From positions 651,252 through 715,251 of the forward strand of contig CM035314.1 of NCBI GenBank assembly GCA_002900995.3: a stretch of 64,000 nucleotides of DNA. The letters are read 5' to 3'. This document shows, one piece after another, positions 35,189 through 44,040 of the stretch. Positions within the stretch are counted from its first letter, which is position 1, and each line of letters begins with the position of its first letter. Source of the stretch: Ganoderma boninense. Taxonomy: Eukaryota > Basidiomycota > Agaricomycetes > Polyporales > Polyporaceae. A program made the translations under genes and the position numbers. The notes beneath the pieces are model-generated. The model ran no database searches. It saw only the letters and a program-made list of their open reading frames with translations, and was not told the DNA's origin.

Positions 35189-36780
35189 TTAAGGGAGGTC
35201 CGTCTCGCCGTCGAAGATGACGTTGAGCCACGCTGCGAGGCGGTAGCCCTGCTTCGCGAGCTGGAGGTCGATCTGCAGGTGGTGGTGGCGATTCCGATCT
35301 GGTCAACACAGGACAAGGGACAACGCGGAACAGCGACGAGAAGGGGGGGGGGAACTCACGACGGGTACGGCGTTGGTGAAGTAGCTGCTCGTGCAGAGGT
35401 CTTCGCCGCTCGTGTACGAGAACACGGTCGACTGTCGATCGATGCCCGTCAGAAAGGCACGCGTAAACGCAGATCAGACTCGGGGGAAGGGATTCAGGGT
35501 AGGGGCGACTCACGCAGCAGTACGCGTTGGACTCGCGCGCCCACACGAGCGGGCACTCGAGCGGGGTGATGGTCGAGCGGCGCTCGAGCTCGTCCGCGCC
35601 GCCCGCGAGCAGCTGCTTGACCTCGGCCTCGATGGTCGGGGGCCGAGCGGAGAAGAAGCGCTTCGAGGCGGGCTCGGTCGTGGACGTGCAGCTCAGCCAG
35701 TCGTCGGTGTCGGACGCGTACGCGCCGTTCTGTGGGCGGGCGGCGGTCAGCACCCAGCACTCAGCGCCCGGTATCTCCTCGGTGCTCAGTAGCAGAATGT
35801 GGATAGAGCATGTATTGAGGGGGGAGTGAGAGTGTTTCTGACCTTGATCTCGTTGATGAGGTCGGCGGCGTAGGTCTGGACCTCTCCGCCGTGGTTGTCG
35901 TCGATGTTCTTCTCGACCATGCCGGTATCTGTCACGCGCTGTTAGTTCCACAACGTCGTCGTGCCGATTTTATGTGGTGGAGTACGTACCCCAAGCCTAT
36001 GAAGAACGTGCCAGTGGATTAACGACACGAGCAGAGAAGCTGAGGTGTTGTCTAGGGCTTACAGCGTGCAGGTTGGTGCTGTCGCCGGAGCACGTAGCGT
36101 CGATGTCGTTTCCACCGTATTCGTACGCCTCGCAGTGGAGCGGCTGGCCGATGTCACCGAGGAACTAAACACGTGCACGGGTGGGTCAGTCTGCGAAACG
36201 GTCGATCGTGCATGGGTCTAAATATCTTACGTGGTCTGCAAAAGGACGCTGTCAGTGTCAACAACAACGAAAACGTTTGCACAAGCGAAGCAGACAGAAC
36301 GCAACACACCAAGGAACTTGAGCGCCTCCTGCCTCTGCGTCGCGCTGAGCGACGTCTCCGCAATGCGCGTGGTGTAGTTGGCGATGGCGGAGAGGATGCA
36401 CGTCCCGCTGCTGCAGTCGCGCGACTGCTCGACCGAGCACGAGCCGTCGAGCGGAGAGTCGTTGGCGTCGACGAAGTGGTACGGCGCCGACCAGGTGTAG
36501 GCCGACGTGTACTTGACGGAGTCGGCCCAGGTCGCGGCGACACCGAGGCTCTTGTTGTAGGTCGAGCCGAGCGACGACTGCACGAACGAGAGGGCCTTTG
36601 GCGCGAGGAACGCCTGCGCGACATATCTGGGAGAGACGGAAGTGAGCGAGAAGGCGGTGAGAGGATGAGGCGGGGGAGGATGTGCACTCACCCGACGGTC
36701 TCGTGCCCGAGGTCACCCCATGCAGCTGCGCCTTGGGTGCAGGCGGCGACGATGGCGATGCCAGTCAAGAAGGCGTACAT
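35189..36780 (-). CDS. Secreted S1/P1-type nuclease
   Basis: Nine exons: 36780-36692, 36626-36310, 36235-36231, 36164-36063, 35996-35990, 35928-35843, 35729-35514, 35431-35360, 35272-35189 (325 aa). Exons 3 (5 bp) and 5 (7 bp) are micro-exons; without them the conserved HFLGDIGQPLH and AWDTGMVEKN segments do not join. A signal peptide (MYAFLTGIAIVAACTQGAAA) is followed at once by WGDLGHE, the mature N-terminal Trp and first zinc ligands of the family. Other zinc-site motifs are ATWADSVK, PYHFVD, GDIGQPLHCE and NLHAAWD. Ends in RLAAWLNVIFDGE. Such enzymes are extracellular zinc-dependent single-strand nucleases and 3'-nucleotidases used for phosphate and nucleotide scavenging. GDIGQPLH has Gly where many members have His (GDIHQPLH); the remaining ligands appear intact. 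Confidence 0.9.
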
Positions 36781-36862
36781 CTTCGGTGGCAGGCGTTGAG
36801 CGTTGAGATTGCGGGGCGTCGACGGGATGAAGAAAGCGAATTCTGCCCTTCGCGCTGCTGCA

Positions 36863-36868
36863 TTTATA
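36863..36868 (-). promoter_or_regulatory. TATA box of the S1/P1 nuclease gene
   Basis: TATAAA on the minus strand, 83 bases upstream of the ATG at 36,780. Confidence 0.55.
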
Positions 36869-37566
36869 CTGGGCAACGAGATGGACGAAGGCAAGGCATG
36901 GACGCATGCACCACATGGCCGCAGACGGCTGGATCAGGCGATTTATCGATTAACGTTGAAGTGGATTTGCGACCACGCAGGAGGATGCTTCTTCGAGGCA
37001 CAGCATCACAGCCGTCTGCAGGCAGCGGGGAGCACATGGGTGAGGCGTCTTCCACACGTTCGATAACCGGGAGCTTATTTCTTGGGGAGACGAACGTTGG
37101 CAGGCAATGGGCATATGGATGGAGACAGAGAGCAGGTGATTGGAGGCTGCTGGCGACTCCGGATGTCCGCACAGGCTCCGGGGGACCCAGGACGGCCGTT
37201 ATGACGGTCGTTATCGGTATCGTGGAAAGGTGCATGAGGGAGCCTGTCAGTGAATCCTTTGCCTCAGGCTGAGGTTTCCACATCTGGGTGGGGTAGCAAC
37301 GCTGGCTGCAACCGACGAAGATCAACCTTCGCACGTCGATGTGCACGACGTTGAGAATAGCTCACCTCAGGAATACTGACTTCTTCGTGGGTGCAGCCCG
37401 GTCGATCCTGGACTCGGATCGAAAGGAGAAGAACGAAGTATCGTACGCAGGAGATGACAGAATAAGTACATACATTGAGAGACAACGTGGGCGACCATGC
37501 CGTCGTGTCTATAATAATCCATGGCCTGGGAGTGTGTGGTCAACTGGTCATCATCAATTCGGGCTC

Positions 37567-37574
37567 GGTCGCTG
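37567..37574 (+). other. Paralogous empty site of the transposon target
   Basis: GGTCGCTG here corresponds to the 8 bp target GGTGGCTG that flanks the transposon at 41,434-41,441 and 47,022-47,029. The bases before (GCTC) match the left flank and those after (CGATTGAT) match the right flank, so this paralogous locus shows the uninterrupted state. Confidence 0.7.
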
Positions 37575-37888
37575 CGATTGATACGGCGCCTATCACGGAA
37601 GGTGCCGTGGTGCATCGCCAGGTCCCAAATCGGGAATGAAGCAAGTTCAACTCCAACGGCCACCACCGCCATCTTTGAATCGCTGTGAGCCACCCTCGCC
37701 ATTTCCTCGCCCTTGTTCCAGCACATTTCCTGAGACATCCTACTCGGACAAGTGCGCTGGCTCTTCAATTCTATTCGCTTCACCTTCTCATTCCTGTTCC
37801 TTTGGTAGATCTCATGCTCAATATTTAAAAATCCAAGCCCACACTGTGCAAGGACGAAGAGCAATACCGTCTCAAGAGAGCCAAAGGC

Positions 37889-40588
37889 ATGGCTACCAAG
37901 GCATTCGGCGCCGACAACAACCAGTTCTTCGCCGAGTTCTTTACTCCACCTCCCTCCTCAGCCACCAAGCCTCATGTGGTGACCAACCCATTCGAGGCCC
38001 TGGAAAACACCAAGGCCATGTCTGAAGCGCAGATATTAGCAGCATTTGTGAGTTCTACTCCAGCCCAGTCCCTTCTCATGTCTGCTCACCCCCCTCAAAG
38101 CTAGCCGCCGTCAACGACAACAACCTTGCCCCAGGCATGAAGATGGCCGAGTCCGAGTCTCTCGACGAAAACCGCCAGAAGCCCGACGCCGCCCTGTTCT
38201 TCGTCGACGCCTGCCCTACCGACGGACGCCCCCACTGGCCAGACCAGCTCTTCTCCATCGAGTTCAAGGGCGACTCCGTCTCCAATGACCCATATGACGA
38301 CGGTCTCGGCACTGTGGCTGCGGACGCGAAGACGCGGACTGGGGTGCGTGCCCAGGTCATCGGGTACGCCGAGCTCCTCTACGCCGTCCAGCAGCGCACG
38401 GCAGTGTTCATGTTCCTCATCATCGGGCGCAAGTTCCGTGTGCTGCGCTGGGACCGCGCCGGGACGGTCGTCACACAGGCCGTTGACTACTACGACAACT
38501 GGGAGCTCATGTGCGACATCCTGTGGCGCATCTCGCAGCTCACCCCCGCCCAGATGGGCTTCGACGAGAGCGCGACACGCGTTCATCCCGGCAACGACCT
38601 CTGGACCGCCATGGACGCTGCTTCCGAACCAAAAGCCGACGACGTCGACGAGGCCGAGCGGGAGCTCGCTGATGACGAGGAGGTGGGCGAGACGCCAACG
38701 TTCACCTACGTCCGCTCGCTCTTCCGGGAGTCGCTGGTCCCGCAATGGCCCCGCTACTGCCTCAACGTCCCCAACGGCGACAGCATGCGACAGTTCCTGG
38801 TGTGCAAGCCGACCTTCTGCGCTGACGGCATGGCGGGGCGCGGCACCCGCGGATACGTCGCGCTCGACTGCGAGACGGGGCGCTTCGTGTGGTTGAAGGA
38901 CGTGTGGCGCGCACACTACATCTTCGTCGACAAGGAGGGCGACGTCCTCGCGCAGCTCAACGACGAGCAGCATCCGGTCCCACACGTTCCCACTTTGGTG
39001 TGCCATGGAGACATCGCGGGCCAGGAGACGATCTCGCACATCTGGTGGGCTCGGCGCCACCCTATTCTGCCTCTCAATGCCGAGGGTGCTCAGGTTTCCA
39101 TCCATTCTTCCAGCACCCTCGCAGGACCGTCGTCGTCGAGTCTGAAGAGGAAACAGGAGGACGACGACGATCGCTGGACGGAACGCCCTAGCCCCGTCGA
39201 CGGCAACGGCCAAATCACATTCGACTGCCCTCTGCGTCAGCACCAGCACTACCGCGCTGTAGTCAAGGAGGTTGCGCTCCCTTTGGTCTGGTTCCGGAGT
39301 GGGAAGCAACTAGTGTCCCTGGTGTACGACTGTGTCAAGGGTGGGTGCTTCGTACTATGTTCGCTTTGAGGTCCTTACCCACATTGTGTCTTGTTAGGTC
39401 ATTACTACGCAATGGACAAGGCGAAGATCATCCATCGCGACATCAGCGGGGGTAACATCCTCATCCTTCCCAAGCGGGTGTACATAAAGACGCGGGGGCG
39501 CTACTGGATCAAGTGGACGGGACTCCTGGTTGATTGGGAGCTTTCGAAGCCCGTGGAGAGCGACGTCCCGCTGACTTTAGCCCGCCAGCCGGAGCGCACG
39601 GCGAGTACACGTTTCGATGCATCCCGTGCAAGTGCGCATGTTGATTAATGATTGCTTTGCTGGTCCATAGGGCACCTGGCAGTTCATGTCCGTCGGCCTG
39701 CTCGACAAGCTCTCGAGAATTGTCACGGCGGTTGATGAACTCGAGTCTTTCTTGCACGTCCTCCACTATTACGCCGTTAGCTACCTGCAGTCGAACTGCA
39801 CCGACGTCGGGAACCACATCGAGGACTACTTTAACGCATTCACGCTCACCAACGACACGTACACCTGCGGACCGTTCAAGCAGCGGAGCATCTGCGAATG
39901 GGGCGCGCTTCGCGTGAGCCAGCAGTGCTACAGCCCGAGGCTGAAGTTTGACAGCCCCCTGGATCGCGTTCTCGAGAGGCTGGTCGACCGCTTCTACTCG
40001 CACTACCTCGTCGACAGCCGCGCACGGATGCAGCAAGAGACGGCCGCGCTGCAGGCGTCCGTCGCCAACCTCCCGCTCCCGCCTGCTTCCCAGCCCCCAA
40101 CAGCAGCCCAAGCCGCAGCCACCAAGGACACACCGTTCGTCGGCGACGACGAGTTCTCGTTATTCGACAGCACCGACGAGGACGACAGCAGCGTGGACGA
40201 CCAGCGCCACCCCACCAGCGAAGACGAGGCACGCGCGGAGTTTGCCGCAGACCACAAGGCGATGCTCGCGCTCCTCAGCTCCGCCGCGTCGAGCGCCGCA
40301 TGGCCGAAGGGCGACAAGGTCGTGGACCGCGTCGACGCCAAGTGGCAGTCAGAGCGCCCCGTCGGCCTCATCCGCGTGTCCACTGTCCTCCCCAGCAGCA
40401 AACGGCCGCGTATCGACGAGTCGGCGGGGACCGCGAATGGTAATAATGTGAATGGGAATGGGAATAATAGGTTTGCGGGGCGGCGGCGGGAGGCGAACGG
40501 CAGGTGGCGCGGGCTGGCGGCCGTTTGGAGGCGGTGGTTTGCGCAGTGGGGAACTGCGAGGGGGAGGGGCGGCGGCGCGGGGGCATGA
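37889..40588 (+). CDS. FunK1 fungal-type protein kinase, copy N
   Basis: Four exons: 37889-38047, 38101-39340, 39398-39600, 39671-40588 (839 aa), phases 0, 1, 0. Intron 3 starts with GCGAGT instead of GTGAGT, a GC-AG intron; the paralogue O has GT at the same place. Exon 1 begins MATKAFGADNNQFFAEFF. Kinase motifs: GRGTRGYVALDC, lysine in FVWLKDVW, HRDISGGN (39,433-39,456), VDWELSK. Intact catalytic set. The C-terminus has an acidic patch (DSTDEDDSSVDD) then an Asn/Gly-rich, Arg/Trp-rich tail. It is a close duplicate of copy O but lacks the upstream 45 codons that O has in frame with its ATG, because about 100 bp is missing between the TATA region and MATKAFG. Confidence 0.88.
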
Positions 40589-40810
40589 TGGCTCCGTTTG
40601 CGCTCTTGCTCTTGTTTTATTCGATGCGGACATGATTGGCATGCGGCCGCGGCACGCGGGGACTTAAATTGATCATAGACCGTAGATGTGCCAGCCTTTT
40701 GTGTGTGTTAACGCCCTCATGGTAGGGTGCACTGGCTAGTGTTGTAACACTGTAGTTGGATGCGTGAGCTTCTCAGTGATTTCTCCCGGTTACGCCCCTG
40801 GCATTGAGAC

Positions 40811-40830
40811 CGGTATGATCCTTATCTCGA
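40811..40830 (+). repeat. Dispersed short repeat, copy 3
   Basis: CGGTATGATCCTTATCTCGA, at the right end of the N-side duplication unit and directly abutting the F-box gene fragment at 40,831. Confidence 0.5.
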
Positions 40831-40911
40831 CTCCCGCCGACTTCCGCACGACGTGCTCACTCTGGGCCCGCCAGTTCCCCTCACTCCAGCGTTTCGCCTG
40901 CGAGCTAGCCT
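40831..40911 (+). pseudogene. Fragment of an F-box-type gene
   Basis: About 80 bp closely matches 52,091-52,171 inside the F-box-type gene downstream of copy O; the encoded segment reads DFRTTC, then WARQFPSLQRF in both. Flanking coding sequence is absent. Because copy O is followed by the intact F-box gene, this looks like what is left of its counterpart after copy N. Confidence 0.7.
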
Positions 40912-40959
40912 CAACCCCAGCCCCTACCCCGGCCCACACGGCGCCCCCCCAGCGACCGA

Positions 40960-41158
40960 AGAAAGTGCGTGCGTTAGCGAGTATGAGCTCTGCGTAGAAG
41001 TCCATGGCGAGGACGACGGTCGCGCCCTCGTGTGCGAAGTAGATAAGCTTGTAGAGGAGGGCCGTCTGTGCGGGCTGGAGGATGGCTCCGTCCGCGACGA
41101 GAACGATGTCACCTGGGCAGGGTGAGGCGGAGACTACCGCCGCCGCAGCTGTGTTCAC
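40960..41158 (-). pseudogene. Possible fragment related to the gene at 63,252
   Basis: The minus-strand frame encodes VLVADGAILQPAQTALLYKL followed by an EGATVVLAMDF segment. This resembles VVVVDAALAHPWNRDILWLL and GGTAVFSGMFF in the gene starting at 63,252. It has no start codon or splice sites of its own. Similarity is moderate and judged by eye. Confidence 0.35.
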
Positions 41159-41433
41159 ATCGCAGATGTCGATGAGGGAGGATGAGGGTCATTGACTCGG
41201 CGTTGCGGAGGAGCCGACCGAAGATCTGTGAGTAGTCTTCTTGGAGTGTGATTCTGCCACCACCAGGGCCACCTCGCGATACTTCCCTGCCGCTTCATGT
41301 GCAAATAAATTGCCACTTTTTGCACCATCTCCCATAATCGTATGCACCGTAGAAGTTGGCAGAACATACTTACAGAAGTTACACCCAACGTGGACGGACA
41401 GAGTCGAGTCAAATAATATATAAATCCGCGCTC

Positions 41434-41441
41434 GGTGGCTG
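41434..41441 (+). repeat. Target-site duplication, left
   Basis: GGTGGCTG, identical to 47,022-47,029 and directly abutting the left terminal inverted repeat. Confidence 0.8.
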
Positions 41442-41471
41442 GAGTTGTATGCGCGGAGGTGGAAAGGTCAA
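41442..41471 (+). repeat. Left terminal inverted repeat
   Basis: Starts GAGTTGTATGCGCGGAGGTG and continues through GGAAAGGTCAA. It pairs with the reverse complement of 46,992-47,021 with mismatches only at positions 1 and 12. Confidence 0.85.
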
Positions 41472-41879
41472 CGTACGCCGACTTCCGCCAGCGTACGCCA
41501 ACGAAGGCCGTGTGCCTGAGGTCGCCACCATCAGTGTCTGGTGACTTCCGATGGATTCCGGTGGAGGTTGGTGGCGGACGCTGGGTGCTGGTGTGACAGG
41601 AAATGACTGCCAACGGCGATCACTGGTTGTGACTGTCGGAAGCTGTCTGTAATTAGTAGTCAGTGACTCCCGCCGGCGGCGGATGACTGTTAATGGAAGT
41701 CGTCGGCCCCTGGTGACGTTCGACGGTATACGTCGGTGACCGGCACCATCCATTTGTGTGCAGTGACTGTCACCAACTGTCACTGCCCGCCATTGAGGGG
41801 CAGCGACTGCCAGTGGAACGTCGCTGCTCCTGCCCCATCATCCATCACCTCACTCAGGCGCTGCTCTGGACCCGCTTTC
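41472..41879 (+). repeat. Left subterminal region with TGAC-type repeats
   Basis: Between the TIR and the first gene, GTACGCC occurs twice (near 41,473 and 41,493) and a motif close to GTGACTGYC/ATGACTGYC recurs about ten times at irregular 15-35 bp spacing from about 41,540 to 41,800. Such clusters often serve as transposase-binding sites; that role is inferred. Confidence 0.5.
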
Positions 41880-43901
41880 ATGGCTCCCCCCGCGCTGGAC
41901 GACGCTCCTGCTTTGCATGGACCAATCAATAAGAACCGGAAGAAGAGCGACCTCGAGATCATCGCCAATGCTCTCAGCCTCGAGTTTAACAAGAAGACCG
42001 GAGTGGCGAGGCTCGTGAAACTCATCAATGACCACCTAGCAAAGCATCCGAAGCTGGCAAACGAAGCACGCTTTCAAGGTTTGTTCGCATACCGGTCCAA
42101 CAATCCCGGTGGAGGGCAAAAGGCCACCCGGACTAGTGCGGACAAGGCCGCGCTGGATGCTGCTGAGGGCGAGAAACCGGAGAAGGATCCGACCGGGTAC
42201 GTATGGACAAACATTTCCCCATACTTTATTTAATAGTGTACTTTCAGCGCTCACAAGAAGCTGCTGAACCGGAACCTTCCCCGCGATCCACCCGCGCGAA
42301 CAACGCGCCTGAACAGGAGTGCTCCCGTTGTTGATCCGACGAGGACAGGTCTAGGTATGTCTGTTCTGGGAGTCTGTCATCAATTTTCTCTTCTCATTTC
42401 GTGGTCGCAAGTCGCCGTAATGACCCAGTCAGGTACGAGCTCGGGGTTGGACACGGAAACTCCTGGAGGCACGACTCCGTACAACTCGGAGACGCCGGTC
42501 GAGGATGAAGAGTCGGGAGATGCGCCTGAGGAAAGCGCAGCTGTTGAGGGCTCCGAGGCTAGAGGGAACGATTCAGGTGCGCAATACGTTCTCTGTGTGG
42601 TTTTTTGGCTCATATTTCATGCACTGGCGTAGTCGTTGTGCTTCTCGAGCGTCGCGGCGGTCCCAACTCAAAGCCGGAGACTGAAGAGGTTCACATTCCC
42701 TCTGATGCCGGCCTCGTTGTCGAGCACCGTCGCGTCGATGGTGGAGAGAACGCCGCGTTCACGAAGCTCTCCCAGCTCCTCCCCATCGCCATCCAGCTGG
42801 CCAGCACTCCTACAAAGAGTACGTGTGTTTATCTACTTATGCAGCACTCTTACAATGTGCTAAGCCCTTTCACAGAGAAGGGCGGTCGACTCATGCGAGC
42901 AGGTGCTACAAGAGATGGGTCGCACGTCGCTCTTGGGAGCATCGAGGCGATCCTCGCAAACCCAGACGCTTCACCCTCACGCTACCTTAAGAGCTCTCAA
43001 GTCAATTCCTTCCGTCTCAGCCGGGAGAAGGTCGAAGACAATGACGGAGACTTGCTTGTATGCCGCCTATTTGTTGAACCGACGGACGACAACTCTGCTA
43101 AACCTGAGCTGCGAGAGAAAGTAAGTGGGGAAACGCTCATCTGTGTTTCATGTCTCACTCTCTGTCAGGCTCCCAAGATGAGCTCTCAGGCCTCAGCCAA
43201 GTCTCGTCTCGCAGCCACTACTAATGAGAGTAGAGCAGCCTCGTCGTCGGGGCCTCAGGGCGAGAAGGAGGAGCTTGTGGTGTATCTACGTCGCCTACTC
43301 AGTGGCCCGGAGGTCAAATGGAAGAAGGCGAAGACGATCGGAGGCGTTTTGCCTCGCGTGAAGGCTCTCGCACAGGCTATGGCGACATTGGACGACTTGG
43401 GATGGGAGCAGTCGAAGGGCGGGTTTCTTATTCCGGACAGTGCGCCTCGTTGTTGTATGGAGCATCATATTTTTGACTGATATCTTGCTAGACTATTCGG
43501 ACGCAGACACTTTTGCCGGGTCTCGATTCGTCAAGGAGGATGTTTTGACTGCGCTTCAACTCGGGCATTCACAGGCAGCCGGAGACGCACAGCTCTTCAA
43601 GCCCGAGGTGATGCAAAAGCTCCCTCGGCTCCAGGCCTGGTACGACGACCCTGAAGGTGCAGAGGCTGCAAAGTTTAGTATGATGGAGATAGGTCAGTTC
43701 AAGGCGTGGCAGCGGAGACAGCTAGAAAAGCTTGAGCGCAGGGGCAGGAAGGGAAAGGGGAAGGCGTTGCCGGGGAAGAAGCGTGCTCGGTCTTCGAGCT
43801 CGGAGAGTGACCACAAGGGCAGCAAGAGTGGTAAGAAGAGCAAGGTTCAGAATTACAACTCGGATGATCTCGACGATTCCACTAGCGAGGACAGCGACTA
43901 G
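41880..43901 (+). CDS. Transposon-borne protein of unknown function with SAP-like N-terminus
   Basis: Seven exons: 41880-42196, 42248-42354, 42412-42576, 42633-42818, 42876-43120, 43169-43439, 43492-43901 (566 aa), all phases consistent. Residues about 20-60 (KKSDLEIIANALSLEFNKKT, then ARLVKLINDHL) resemble a SAP-type helix-extended-loop-helix DNA-binding motif. The middle is Ser/Glu/Pro-rich with no recognised domain. The C-terminus has a Lys/Arg/Gly stretch (GRKGKGKALPGKKRARSSSS) suited to nuclear import, then an acidic Ser/Asp tail. It lies 139 bp upstream of the transposase-like gene, in the same direction and inside the same TIRs, so an accessory role in DNA binding during transposition is a reasonable guess. 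Confidence 0.72.
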
Positions 43902-44040
43902 AGTATGTATGCAATAAATATGTGATCATCGTCGTTTTGATTCGTCCACATACGTTGCGCGTGCGTGTGCTTATTAATCCAATACTTACAATCCATTGCA
44001 GTCTATCTGCCATACTGCACCACTGTTTCCGACCTCCATC

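Larger units (their letters stand above)
36781..37888. other. Divergent intergenic, nuclease gene and FunK1 copy N
   Basis: Contains both promoters. From about 37,562 onward the sequence is paralogous to 47,022 onward (upstream of FunK1 copy O), with long shared blocks such as CGGAAGGTGCCGTGGTGCAT. A TTTAAAA-type element at 37,824-37,830 may be the TATA box of copy N. The rest holds no gene. Confidence 0.55.

Noticed and set aside
40764..40830. Resemblance of CTTCTC...CTTATC around the dispersed repeat to the 5' part of U2 snRNA
   Set aside because: Only scattered short matches; the branch-site recognition region and Sm site are not present.
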